A stretch of DNA of 64,000 nucleotides, taken from the NCBI RefSeq assembly GCF_000002235.5, contig NW_022145606.1:16037992-16101991 (forward strand), given 5' to 3'. Shown one piece after another: positions 11,465-21,929 of this stretch; the stretch's first letter is position 1; every line of letters starts with the position of its first letter. The position numbers were made by a program, and so were the translations under genes. The DNA is from Strongylocentrotus purpuratus (taxonomy: Eukaryota; Echinodermata; Echinoidea; Camarodonta; Strongylocentrotidae). The notes beneath the pieces were generated by a model. It was not told the DNA's origin and made no database searches. It saw only the letters and a program-made list of their open reading frames with translations.

Positions 11465-11665
11465 TCGTGTTCACACGATAGCAACTTTGGTTGGCGTAAA
11501 GGTCGTGTTAACTACGCCTACCTTAACGCCGATTTACTCCTGGATCTCCTGGATTTATCCAGGAGTAACGCGCTAACACGACTAGAGGGTAGCGTAAGGT
11601 GAGCGTAAGAGTAGGTCAGTGAAAGGTCGTGTTTACTTAATCGTGGCAAGTTGGTCCCAGTAAGA
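11465..11665. repeat. Foldback repeat with GTAAAGGTCGTGTT ends
   Basis: Central hairpin TACTCCTGGAT / ATCCAGGAGTA followed by ACGCGCTAACACGACTAGAG. The hairpin and following bases recur at 37796-37856. Likely a small non-autonomous DNA element; ends not certain. Confidence 0.5.
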
Positions 11666-11789
11666 GGGTACGGATAACTACTGGTGTAAGTCAAAAATTT
11701 ATGGGATATTTACTGCAGCAGGGATTAACTTACGCCGACTAGGAAGCCCCCCATCCCCCGTCTGAACATGGCATTTAGGATATAATCTC

Positions 11790-12025
11790 CCTATGCACTT
11801 CCGAAGAGCTTTGGAATGTATTACCCTAGCTTTAGCTCCTGCATCCGTTATCAGCGCACGGTGCATTTCAAGAAATAGTGTTACCAGGTACCTTACCTGG
11901 GTTGAGTGTAGCAAATGTAGATTAACGTCATGCCAGAGGACGTTAGAATTGGGGCAGGGATTCGAAATCCGTACCTTGTGGTTCACAGTCCGAAGACTTG
12001 TCCACTGGACCACAATACTTCAACT
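11790..12025 (-). mobile_element. tRNA-derived SINE, minus strand
   Basis: Read on the minus strand it opens with a tRNA-like head (TGGTCCAGTGGACAAGTC as A box region, then GGATTTCGAATCC as B box) followed by the body shared with 50340-50550. A pol III type promoter is therefore internal. It is not a functional tRNA gene: no matching acceptor stem, and a long non-tRNA body follows. Confidence 0.7.
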
Positions 12026-12034
12026 TATTCATTT

Positions 12035-12726
12035 AAAGCTTAGGCAGTCCACCTGGTAGCATATTGTCTTCCTATTTAGTTGAATCTTCATTGGTATCAT
12101 TTGTGGACAAATAAAATGAAATAAAATGATTAAAACAGGAAAAATAAATAAATCATTCTCTACCTCAAAAGTAAACAAACGATCATTCAAGGACGACTCC
12201 AGACCCATAATAACTCACTTTCAACATGAACAGAAAGCTTTAGGAAAATATGATTTTCGTAATTAAAGAGAAGTCCACCCTGATATTAAAGGGAGTGTGT
12301 CATGGCAAATACTGGTTATTGCTATACGTCTTCTTTTGGACAACTGCACGTAAACTAATGGACTTGATTAACTGGGTCATCAGCGCGCGCTTAACTGGGG
12401 CAGTGCGCGCTAGTCCTCACGCTTCGTTTTTGCTATAAATGTTGCACGCACGCGAATGCTGCGGTCGCGTCGTCCGTAGTCGTATTATACCCGATTGACC
12501 CCGGGTAGGGCCACGGGAACGACACATGGTCTCGTCATGACTGGTTTTGATGAAAGAAGAAAAATGAGACGAACATGGCGGTGTAGGTTTGGGCTAATTT
12601 CAATGAAAAATCAAAAAGCTGTGCTCTTTACATCAAATTTCACTAGCTTTCATTTTCTTCGTTTCAGATGACACAATTATTTTTTTCTACACAGGGGTTG
12701 TATGGAAACATAATTATACAAATATT
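12035..12726 (+). repeat. P block of copy 1, distal part
   Basis: Sequence found upstream of every array gene: TTAGGCAGTCC near its left end, AAGTCCACCCTGATATTAAA at 12272, ATGAGACGAACATG at 12562 and TTTCAGATGACA at 12662. It is interrupted by a 2.7-kb composite insertion after about 12726 and resumes near 15431. Confidence 0.65.
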
Positions 12727-12779
12727 GACTGATCATGAGGATAATGGTGGGAATTATCACTCCCACGGCGTATCAGGAC

Positions 12780-13137
12780 AAATACCCCCTGGGAAATCAC
12801 CCCCCCCCCCCCCGGAGAATTACCCCCCGGAAAACTACCCCCAAGGACAACTACACCCTGAAAATTTACCCCCGGAGAATAACCCCCCGAGGACAATTAC
12901 CCCCCAAGGACAATTACCCCCCGGAAAATTACCCCTCGAGGACAATTACCCCGAGGACAATTACCCCCCGAGGACAATTACCCCCGGAAAACTACCACTC
13001 GAGGACAACTACCCCCGAGGACAATTACCCCCCGGAAAACTATCCCCCGGAGGACAACTACCCCCTAGGACAATTACCCCCCGAGAATAACTACCCCCGA
13101 GGAAAACTACCCCCCCCCCCCTCTCGAGGACAATCAG
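12780..13137. repeat. CCCCCGAGGACAATTA minisatellite, forward arm
   Basis: About 20 degenerate copies of a 14- to 17-base unit around CCCCCGAGGACAATTAC, alternating with GGAAAACTA forms. The opposite orientation of the same repeat is at 14622-14905. Proline-rich open frames across it are artefacts of the repeat. Confidence 0.9.
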
Positions 13138-14621
13138 GATTCAATAGCAAAAGACGATCTGATACATTGTGAGATGTTGTGTAGGCTACGAGCCAATCAA
13201 ATCCCGTGCATGAACCCACATTCGTTCTAATACTTGCGCGTGATCTGCCTCATTACTACACATTTTTCTTTAACTATAATGTATGCAGTACCAGTGTGGT
13301 TGCTGTTTCCTACGAAGGAAGTAAGTTTTAGGGAATGGTCCAGCGCGTCTCAAAATGCATAAAAATACATTTCTCTTGAGCAGCGTTATTAAAAAAAATT
13401 GTTAGACACAGTGCCCTCTTAAGAAATGAAAAGTTTCGCCCAATCTAAAATTATTCACAAACTATTTATTTTGCATCACTCTGGCACTCGTCAAGTGCTA
13501 TTTACACACGTATGGGCACATTTGTTTCTTGATTTAGTGAACGAGCAAGAAAAAAAGACAAGACATCTTCAAAATGGTAAAACATACTGGTGTAATCAAC
13601 ACACTAGAAAAGATTTAAGATACTGTATGCGGGCACCTCGCCGCCGAATGTACATGAATATAAAGTGATATGTTCGGTCATGACCTTGATACACGAATAT
13701 GAGGATATTCGGGCCTCTCGTTGCCCTTATTTATCATGTTTTTAAATGTAATGAGTGTGGTAACAATGTAATCTCGAAATAAAAGATATATAAATATTGT
13801 CACCGAGCGAGGAAGAATGACATTTTATTATTTGTTTACATTTTATTTTCTCATGAAAATAAATACTCTAACCGTTTCTGATAGTTGTTTTTCACAAAAT
13901 CAACGTCTTCCTAAAAATTGATATTATGTACTAACATTCTCTTTCGGCACCCCAGTTGAAAAACGCTGCTCTGGAATTTTCAAAATCATTGAGATGAATG
14001 TACCAGAGAGCGGATACTTAATATTTTCTTTTAATATGGCACCGTACATACCATATATTTAACTTGAAGGCAATTTTTATTTCAAAATAAATTACAGTAC
14101 AATTTTGGAATAGATCATGGATGAGGGCCCATTATACATACAAACTGAAGACAAATATATGATCAGCTGATTAGAAAAGTTACAGAGGATGCATAAATAA
14201 TGAAATCTTACATCCTAATTTCTTTGCTGGGCCATTTCGGGGAAGACTGGCTGTAACGAGTACTCATCTGCGCGCAATGTATTGTTAAATTTCTAAGAAA
14301 TGTAAATTCCGTTGAAGGTTCAAACACAAATATTCAACTCCTTGACGTGTCTTGTGAGCTCCCGCCTATTTGCCCTGTGCTAGAAAACTTTTTAAAAAAA
14401 TCTGTATTCTTCCTTAACAAATCTTCTATTCTCTCATACATTCATCCAAAATATAATTATTGCAAATAGGCCTAAGTTTATACCCAACCCCTGTACGAAA
14501 AAAATCTATTCCGTCATAAATAACTAAGAAAATGAAAGTTCATGACATTTTCTCTAAGTAGCAATTTGAAGAGGAGCTCGCTTTACACATCACAGTATTG
14601 CAAATTCACTGGGTGTGATTG
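13138..14621. other. Spacer between inverted minisatellites
   Basis: 1.5 kb of AT-rich sequence. An 80-codon open frame at 13426-13668 has no motif that I recognise, and I see no repeat shared with the rest of the window. Its content is unexplained. Confidence 0.4.
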
Positions 14622-14905
14622 TCCTCGGGGGGGGGGGGGGTAGTTGTCCAAGAGGGGTAATTGTCCTCGGCGGCACTTTGTCCTAGGGGGTAAATGTCCT
14701 CCGGGGGGGGGGGGGTAATTGTCCACGGGGGTAATTGTCCTCGGGGGGTAATTGTCCTCGGGGATAGTTGTCCTCGGGGGGTAGTTGTCCTCGGGGGTTA
14801 TTTTCCGGGGGGATTTTCAGGGGGGTGATTGTCCTTAGGGGGTTATTTTCCTTGGGGTGTAATTCTCCGGGGGATGATTACCCAGAGGGTAATTGTCCTA
14901 GAACC
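14622..14905. repeat. GGGGTAATTGTCCTCGG minisatellite, reverse arm
   Basis: The reverse complement of the repeat at 12780-13137, with G runs of 8 to 15. The two arms could pair across the 1.5-kb spacer, and single strands could form G-quadruplexes. Confidence 0.9.
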
Positions 14906-14912
14906 CTTCCAA

Positions 14913-14990
14913 GGTGGTGTTCATACCGGCCCTTCTATCACCCCTGAGGCGAAGCCGAGGAGTGATAGAATGTCCGGTATGAACACCACC
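14913..14990. repeat. Long imperfect hairpin
   Basis: GGTGGTGTTCATACCGG pairs with CCGGTATGAACACCACC at the other end, and the inner TTCTATCACCCCT pairs with AGGAGTGATAGAA, leaving a short loop. It abuts the reverse minisatellite arm, so it may be the terminus of the foldback element. Confidence 0.8.
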
Positions 14991-15019
14991 GAGGAAGTGA
15001 TAATTTCCTCCACCATCCG

Positions 15020-15205
15020 ATTACAGAGCAGTCCATATTTGTTTTATATACCTCATCCGTTCCAAGATAGACGTATTCATCAACAACTTCTACAATTTCA
15101 TCATTAAATTTAAATAGGTCTATATGATTTTTTCCAACTTTACCACGAGAAAATACAACAACTTTGGTTTTAGCTGCGTTGACATGAAGAAACCATTTTG
15201 AGCTA
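15020..15205 (-). pseudogene. LINE reverse transcriptase fragment, minus strand
   Basis: The minus strand encodes HVNAAKTKVVVFSRGKVG, then IVEVVDEYVYLGT, the NxxKT...VVxxxxYLG signature at the end of the RT domain in RTE/CR1-type non-LTR elements. Only about 60 codons survive; there is no endonuclease and no remainder of the RT. Confidence 0.7.
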
Positions 15206-15251
15206 GAGCGCCGTGACAACGCGTGAGTTGCGCGCTGGGGGGATCTTGTAG

Positions 15252-15283
15252 CTGTGTGTGTGTGTGTGTGTGTGTGCAAAAGT
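15252..15283. repeat. (GT)n microsatellite
   Basis: Uninterrupted GT dinucleotides, about 14 units, inside the composite insertion. Confidence 0.95.
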
Positions 15284-15430
15284 CGCGCAGGGGTTAGGAG
15301 TTCTATCACAGGGTTTTTGAGTACTATCACAGGGTTTGATAGAACGACGCAATGATAGATCGAAATGCTCCTTGTCATGTGATATAGTCTTGACCAATCA
15401 GTGAATGACAATCTATGTATGAGGTATATA

Positions 15431-16300
15431 ATTGCAATTATCCTATTTCGGGTGCATGTATGAGTGTAAAGAAATTGAGGGGAAATCGATTTTTTTTTTT
15501 TTTTTACATGCAGAGGCCGAAGCAAATGGGGGGGGGGGGGGGGGGGGCGGTGGGAGCTCGCAATATATGTGTATATATGTATATTGCAACTTCAAAAATT
15601 CAACTTTCGTATTTTTAATCGGAATTTTTTCATCACTTTTATTGACCTGTCTCTCTTTTTTGTCTGCCTCTATCAATTTAAAACCAACTTAATATCAGGG
15701 TGGACTTCCCTTCTAGTAGATCGAAAAGTTTATATAGGGGTTAAAGTATTGCGTAATATAGTTCTGGCTTAGAATAACGTGTACAGAAATTGCGAAATAT
15801 GATATGAGGTTCAAGGTAGTCGACATAGGAAGTCAGCGGTGCTCGTTGCTCGTTGGTACAAAATATGACGGGGTGCATGGGACACGTGTCCCACTAAATG
15901 GCGAGAAGAGGAAAAAAGGAGGAGAGGAAAAAGGAAAAAAAAAACAATGTTAACACAATTCATATCACCCTCACCCCATTCCCCTTTATTTGGATGCTTT
16001 GGGATTCATCTAATAAGACAGGTAACCTCCCTGGCATTATTGACGCCCCCTTCCCCCCTCTCCTCCTCTGCGGTTAGACCAACGATACGCCAGTGAGCAG
16101 TGACTGAGGTTGTGATAAAATAACACATTCATCTCCGAGCTGATGATAAGGGCAAAAATCAGTTTAATAGTGAAAACATTTTTACCTTCACCGTCCAAAT
16201 GTTCGTGGTTATCTTAGCTGCTATCTGAACATTAACCCATATATTTTTCGATATAATATATCGTTCGTTATCAACTCAAAAGGAATTTTTCACCTCTAGA
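15431..16300 (+). promoter_or_regulatory. P block of copy 1, proximal part with palindromic E-box
   Basis: Conserved upstream of all array genes. Features shared between copies are a C/G homopolymer region, a palindrome at 15879-15892 (GGGACACGTGTCCC, E-box CACGTG), a possible donor AAGACAG|GTAACC near 16020, an AT-rich TATA-like stretch (CGATATAATATATCG) about 50 bases before the ATG, and CACCTCTAG directly before AATGG. Either transcription starts just downstream of the TATA-like stretch, or CACCTCTAG is an acceptor joined to an unseen 5' exon. Confidence 0.5.
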
Positions 16301-16615
16301 ATGGAACTCGTGATCTTAATAGCTGGAGTTGTCGCAGTTGTTCTTGCAGCGGTTATCCTCCTCAAGAGTTTCAGGATCCAGTATATCATCGTAGCAAACG
16401 GCACACAACATGCCATCTTTGTTACCGTCGAGCACGACAAACTTCCAAAAGGAAAAAATTATTCACTCATCGAAGCCGGAGAATCCTTAAAATTTACCGT
16501 TTCTGAAACCATACCTGTAACAATAAGAGTGAAAAGGTGCACACAAAAAACCTACGATTCAGAGGTTTGTGATTACGACTATCGAAAGCGTGGAAGGCAA
16601 CTACTAGTGATCTGA
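16301..16615 (+). CDS. Array gene copy 1: small membrane-anchored protein, truncated C-terminus
   Basis: 104 residues. Residues 3-22 (LVILIAGVVAVVLAAVIL) are a single hydrophobic segment followed by KSFR, which by the positive-inside rule suggests N-out/C-in insertion. The rest is the family domain: YIIVANGTQ, IFVTVEHDKL, SLIEAGESLKFTV, ITIRVK-type strands and CDYDYR. Compared with copies 2, 3, 6 and 7, seven bases are missing after CDYDYR, so the frame changes and ends with KRGRQLLVI instead of continuing to DLILVR and EAEPC. Copy 5 carries the same change, so it predates their duplication. The start is the ATG after CACCTCTAGA, conserved in all copies. Family and function unrecognised. It may be a shorter working form or a decaying copy; the intact 104-codon frame with two near-identical copies leaves both open. 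Confidence 0.7.
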   Translation: MELVILIAGVVAVVLAAVILLKSFRIQYIIVANGTQHAIFVTVEHDKLPKGKNYSLIEAGESLKFTVSETIPVTIRVKRCTQKTYDSEVCDYDYRKRGRQLLVI

Positions 16616-17515
16616 TCCTTGTTCGAGTAAAGAAATATAAGGTATTTGGAGGCTGAGCATTTCAAGCGAAATGTGGGTCTTTTTTTTTTAAATTTATTTA
16701 TTTTTTAAAATTATGTTTGCAAAAGAAGGTAAACAAAACACAAGAACCAAACTTAACTAGCAGGGCTGTCTTTAAAGACATTAAACAATTATTTTAGAAA
16801 GTCTGGTATTTTATTAGAGAACAATTTCAGATCAAAATAAAGAAATTACTAAATACATGCTAACTACATAATGATTTAATTACATGATGAATAAATTGCG
16901 TTGTTAAAAGAAAGGGTGTCGACATTTCTTTTAAAATTTGATATTTTTTCTTATAATTCTGTATTCATGTAATCTTTCCAAATGCAAACAAATTGGCTTT
17001 GAATTGTCTGAAGATTTGCTTAACTTTGACCAATCAAAGCCAAGAAGTATGAACATGGGCCTATCAGAATCAAATTTAGTTTCAAATTTCATTCGTTCAA
17101 AATGAAAACAACTAACATGCTTATAAAAAGGTAATACAAAGTTTTGGTATTGGGTCATGAATTTGGTTCAAATTAACATATTGAAGGCATATGCGATCCT
17201 AAAATTTTCGGTGATCGTTGTCGCTGTTTAAATCGAGTCTAAAATTATGAAATTGTAATTAATAATCTCTTTGTTGTATAGCTCCATCTCAAGGTCAAAA
17301 TTTACCGGGAGCATCGGTAAATTTTTATATTCATTTTTTTTTCGAAAGCAGAAGTGCTTTAGGGGCTAAATATTCTAGTGCTTATAATACATCCACAGGG
17401 GCATCCAAATATACCAAAATTGTAAAGAATCACTATTCATCCAATTTTCCAATTTTTCAAAAACTTTGTTTATGTGTTGTTTTTTAAAACTTTTCTTGTC
17501 ATTGTCTTTCAACAG

Positions 17516-17536
17516 AAACGAAAGGATTTCATGTGA
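17516..17536 (+). pseudogene. Second exon of copy 1 (KRKDFM), probably unused
   Basis: The acceptor TTGTCATTGTCTTTCAACAG precedes AAACGAAAGGATTTCATGTGA, reading KRKDFM and stop. It corresponds to the exon used by copy 6. Because copy 1 stops at 16615, before its donor region (here ATGTGGGT, near 16671), this exon would be untranslated. Confidence 0.6.
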
Positions 17537-17841
17537 GTGAATTCTTCGCATCTTAGGGAGATATTTTAATGCATCAAATTCTGACAGTCCCTTGAACGGA
17601 GTATACATCTTCCTACAATTGACAACCGGCTTGTATAGACGCCCATCCTCTCATCTCGGCTACCGGATTTCAATTTTGTAATAATTATCATCAATCGTCT
17701 TCCTTAACCATTTAAATGCTTCAGTAGACTGATTGGACTAGCAGTGGAGTTCAACAGATGGCTTTCGTCACGAGAACAATGTGCGAGGCGCATACAGACC
17801 TTGATCCCTTTCTAATAATTGTAATGTATAGAAATTCTAAA

Positions 17842-17852
17842 ATCTAATAAAG
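17842..17852 (+). terminator. Poly(A) signal region of array copy 1
   Basis: AATCTAATAAAGTG contains AATAAA about 310 bases after the second exon; the same sequence lies at about 43891 in copy 5. Cleavage soon after would give a 3' UTR of about 0.3 kb. Usage is inferred. Confidence 0.45.
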
Positions 17853-17944
17853 TGTTTGATAAAGAGTAGTTTTGATCTCGTTCGAAAAGCGTTCTCACCA
17901 ATGTTCTGCCAATGTATTAGATATTGTATTTCAATTGGTTTATA

Positions 17945-18275
17945 GGTGTTTGGTCTATTACCCAATCGGTCTATTCCCATATGGTCTACACTCAACCCGT
18001 CTAAGAATCAGCATGCTCCTATAATGATTTCATCTAATTATCATTAGGTCTAATGATCAGATAGGCTAATATTCATTAGGTCTAATTTCTATTTGGTCTC
18101 ATCTCCAATAAGTCGACTTCCCAATACGTCCATAACTCATTTGGTCTAATTTCCAGTAGGTCTAATTACCAATTTATCTAATGCCCATTTCGTCTACCAT
18201 TCATAAGGTCTAATAATTATTACATTATTGCTATTCTTTATAATCAAATGATTATCAGACCATATGGATAGTAGA
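17945..18275. repeat. M block: GGTCTA minisatellite, copy 1
   Basis: Some sixteen degenerate units of 18-20 bases around CATTTGGTCTAATNNCCA, ending in an inverted pair with CCATATGGATAGTAGACGA. The block recurs at 34320-34620 and 43990-44300, each time downstream of an array gene. Confidence 0.8.
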
Positions 18276-18305
18276 CGAAAATAGGCCTATATATATATAT
18301 TGGTT

Positions 18306-19812
18306 CTACACAGTTAAAATTTTTGTGAACAAGTTGTTTAAAAGTTTAAACAACTCTTGATTAACGGGTGACCTGATCTAAGAGTTGTTTAAAATGTTAA
18401 GCAACTCGAGTTGTTTAAAGTTTAAACACTTAGTTGATCAACATTTTGAACAACTTGTTTAAAATCACAATTTAAACAACCGGTGTTGTTTAAAGACGGT
18501 TGTTTAAAACGGAGCTGTTGTTCAGTGGAGGTTGTTTACACCAACTGGGTTGTTTAAAGAAAGTTGTTTAAAAAGGAGCTGTTGTTCAGTGGGGGTTGTT
18601 TACACCAACTGGGTTGTTTAAAGAAAGTTGTTTAAAACGGAGCTGTTGTTCAGTGGGGGTTGTTTACACCAACTGGGTTGTTTAAAGAAAGTTGTTTAAA
18701 AAGAAGCTGTTGTTCAGTGGGGGTTGTTTACACCAACTGGGTTGCTTAAAGAAAGTTGTTTAAAATGGAGCTGTTGTTCAGTTGGGGTTGTTTAAACTAC
18801 TGGGTTGTTTAAAGAAAGTTGTTTAAAAAGGAGCTGTTGTTCAGTGGGGGTTGTTTACAACAAAAGGGTTGTATAATGGGGTATAATTTGGGTTTGATAC
18901 TCTGAATAAGTGCACCACTACTTCTGGGTCTCTATATAGGTATATGAAGACTAGGGTAATTCTGCAATTCATGAATTAGCGCCAAAACATGAGCGCGCAT
19001 GCACGCACGTATAAACTGCATAATATAGGGATGCATGCAATCCCTATGGCAAGGAATTTAGCACACGTTATAACCGAGTGCGCGATCAGTGCCGCACTGC
19101 ATGACGCGACGATTTTAAGTCTACCTGTATTCTGACATTTGCGTACAGATACCGAAAATTTTAACTGTGAACTTACGCTAAAAACTTCAAAGTAGTTAAT
19201 AGAAAAGTGATTTCAATTAAGCCATTGAATTCCCAGTCACTTAGAAGCGCGTCGGTAGCTTGGTCGGCCATGATGTTGTGTTGTGGGTTGGAAAGTAATA
19301 ACTATTAAGCTAAATAAATGTAAGTATAGAGACAAACAAAATGGAGCCTGCAGAAACACGTGTGGTTGCTTTGGTAGTTTAATCCAGACTCAATGTCCAT
19401 GTGCTTTTACATTATGTATCAATCTGTGTAGTCAGCAAAAGACCCTTGCATACACTTGCATTGTGTGTATGCATCTAATATGAATAACAATGAGCTGTGC
19501 CTTAACAGCTGCACTGCATTTCTAAGTGGCATGTCAATTTCAATTGCATGTTAGTTTCAAGGAACCTGTTTCTAAACATAACAATGTGAAATAAAGCCTT
19601 TAGCCAACACGCACATGACGTCATATGTAAACAACACTGTCTAAAAGCTCTCGTATAGTAAATATAGCAGTCATTAAATTTTAAACAACGAATGTTTAAC
19701 AAAATTACTTCTGTTTCGAGCAACATTGTTTACAATTTGATCAACTGTTGTTTAAGATAGTGTACAACTGTAAGTGAACATCACTTTTTTAAACAGCGTT
19801 TTTACTGTGTAG
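18306..19812. mobile_element. Non-autonomous inverted-repeat element with GTTTAAAC motifs
   Basis: Ends CTACACAGTTAAAA and TTTTTACTGTGTAG are inverted. Comparison with copies 3 and 5, where the flanking TTGGTC...GGGGTAC sequence is contiguous, shows 1.5 kb of inserted DNA. Many GTTGTTTAAA motifs lie near both ends and a 64-bp tandem repeat is inside. No transposase frame. The superfamily is uncertain; hAT is one possibility. No clear target duplication was found. Confidence 0.65.
18495..18862. repeat. 64-bp tandem repeat inside the GTTTAAAC element
   Basis: Six copies with ggagctgttgttcagt starts at 18511, 18575, 18639, 18703, 18767 and 18830. Spacing is exactly 64 except for the last (63). 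Each unit holds GGAGCTGTTGTTCAGTGG, a GTTGTTTACACCAACTGG segment and two GTTGTTTAAA boxes. Confidence 0.9.
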
Positions 19813-20347
19813 GGTACAATTCATTTTGTATTGGGTGTGGTGTTGAAGATAACAATTCGTGTGGTGTAAAACACTGACGCAGAGCAACTAATTATTGCAG
19901 GAGCAAGACTAGTGTTGAACAACAATTACAAAATAAACCTTTATTTCAGCATGTATACAGTGTTATTGTAGTGAAACTATTTTCTTGGCAATCAAAATTG
20001 TGGCACTCTGGGATTTTATTCCTACAAAAGAAAACATTTACGTTCTTTACTTATTGTACAATTGTAACACTGGTTTATCTCTATACCAAAAAATGTCTCG
20101 TTAAAGATTATAATATAAGCAAATTCAATCAAATACATTAGACTATGTTTAGAAATCTGATTTCATAAAATGCACATTATACAGCTCCTCGTTTTTTAAT
20201 TGTTGAACTTATTCCTATGTTCTCTTTCTTATCAAACAATTGAACTCTCAAAGTATATTATGTTGCCTTTTTTTCGAGGTCTAATACTTACCGAAAAATT
20301 CTTACTTTTCATCGGATTTAAAAACTAATTACTGTCTGTGCAACATG
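19813..20347. repeat. Array intergenic block after M
   Basis: GTGTGGTGTAAAACACTGAC and following sequence are shared with 34735-34960 and 44600-45038. Includes AATAAACC near 19930. No gene seen. Confidence 0.55.
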
Positions 20348-20751
20348 TTAAAGGTAAAGACCAGTTCTGGTCATGCGATTGCATTGTGAAAGAAACGTTG
20401 TGGAATCGATCAGAAAAGGTTGATCATCTAGCATATAACTATTGGTGTGTGCTGAAAGGTTCTGGAATCATCAAAATGATAAGAAATTTGGCCCAGCCTT
20501 TGTAAAGTTACCAGCACTGTACACAAAAAAGACGTATATGGGACTACGCGACACGTGCGCGATATCTATCCACTCCAGATAGATATAATAATTTACGAAA
20601 TATATCAATTAGTAGGCGGTTTCCCGGCAAATTTGGTATCACCACGTATTAGTCAAAACATATTCTTTTACATAATTGGTAATAAGAGCTTCCATTTCAT
20701 TTTTTGAGAGGGGGGGGGGGGGCGTTTCCAAAACTGGTCTTTACCTCTAAA
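20348..20751. mobile_element. piggyBac-like MITE, copy 2
   Basis: Same element as 1063-1471 (AAAGGTAAAGACCAGTT at the left, AACTGGTCTTTACCT at the right). A copy at the equivalent place in the second duplicated half (45039) shows it was present before the duplication. A long G run near 20708 is likely length-unstable. Confidence 0.75.
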
Positions 20752-20779
20752 TTAAAATATAATAATTATGCAACGACGT

Positions 20780-21060
20780 TTACTTGAACGAAAAAGCAAA
20801 GCAAAACAAAACAAACAAACCATTCTTTTATTACGAGAATACCAAATACTTTGTATATTTGTTTATACATGTTCTTAATTACTGTTTATTGCTGTTTTGA
20901 ATTTATATTCAAGATTTTGTTATTAATATTATTATTATGTATTTATTTGTTAGATTGTAATTTACCCCCATTATGTTTAACAGGGCCTCTTGGAAGACCA
21001 ACATTAAGGGTGATAATGAGTCATCCTGTCTAAATATCAGAAATAAATAAATAAATGAAT
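20780..21060 (+). mobile_element. LINE 3' tail fragment
   Basis: ACAGGGCCTCTTGGAAGACC followed by CTGTCTAAATATCAGAAA and (AAATAAAT)n is typical of the 3' UTR and tail of a 5'-truncated non-LTR retrotransposon. The copy at 45500-45756 is its duplicate. Confidence 0.55.
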
Positions 21061-21234
21061 GAATATATTTATTGATTTACTTGTTTTGTTGGTTTATTTT
21101 GCTTTGAAGGTAAGAAAACAACAAACAACCAGGCCTAGTCCTATAAACGCGCATAATATCCTTTGAGGGAGGAGCTCTCATACTTTCAAGTAGTTGTAGT
21201 AACAAGAGTGGGAATTAGCTTTAACAATCGTATG

Positions 21235-21412
21235 CATTGTGATGTTATTATTTTCCATTGTAAAGTTGCCCCATTGAATTAGATGTCACTCGCTTGCATT
21301 GTGATGTCACACCTCAATTTTGGGACCTGGGAACAGTGACATCACTCCTTTGTATTGTGACATCATGCTTTTGTATTGTGACATCACTTCTTTGCATTTT
21401 GATGTCGTGCCT
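21235..21412. repeat. Q block, copy 1
   Basis: TGATGTCAC repeat as at 6838, about 2 kb upstream of copy 2. Confidence 0.75.
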
Positions 21413-21929
21413 TATGGATATACATGCATAAAATGTGTTCTTTTCGTGAATATATTTTGATCCTCATCCTATGCAAATGATTTGTAACTCTCAAAGCTGG
21501 GAATAAAGTTTCTCTTTAGTTTCTTTAGAATATTTTATATACTTATCCACTTTTTTGTTTAGGATATTCTAGAATTGAAATTTTCATTCAATTGTGGGCC
21601 TTTTCAATCTCAACTTATCTGATTAAATTAAGCAGTGTCACTTAAATTTAATTCAACACCTCTAAACAGGAATTGATACTGGGAAGTATTATGAATTCGT
21701 AATATCAAAAAGACGACATCATAATGACATAGTCTAAAGAAAAAGTTTCATGAATAGGAACTAAATAAATTTTTATTTGCATTATAATAATGTTATGATA
21801 ATATTCTCTCTTTTTTTTAAATCATGATTCTTGTATCCTATGGGATATTTGTTGTTGTTTGTTCTTTGATGATTTTTTTCAGCTGTGTATGTAATTGTAC
21901 ATTTAAAACACATCTACTTACACATTTGA
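21413..21929. repeat. Q-block flank, copy 1
   Basis: Continues with CCTATGCAAATGATTTGTAA and CTTTTCAATCTCAACTTAT, shared with the other Q flanks. No coding sequence. Confidence 0.55.

Larger units (their letters stand above)
12727..15430. mobile_element. Composite foldback insertion in the P block of copy 1
   Basis: Defined by comparison with the P blocks of copies 5, 6 and 7, where the flanking sequences are contiguous. It contains two oppositely oriented G/C-rich minisatellites, a long hairpin, a LINE fragment and a GT microsatellite, so it is probably several nested elements. I cannot define clear terminal repeats or a target duplication. Confidence 0.55.

Noticed and set aside
12668-13172. 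Proline-rich open frames in two phases
   Set aside because: They are translations of the CCCCCGAGGACAATTA minisatellite; several phases are open at once.
18495-18862. CRISPR-like regular array
   Set aside because: The 64-base units are repeated throughout with no unique spacers, inside a eukaryotic transposon.
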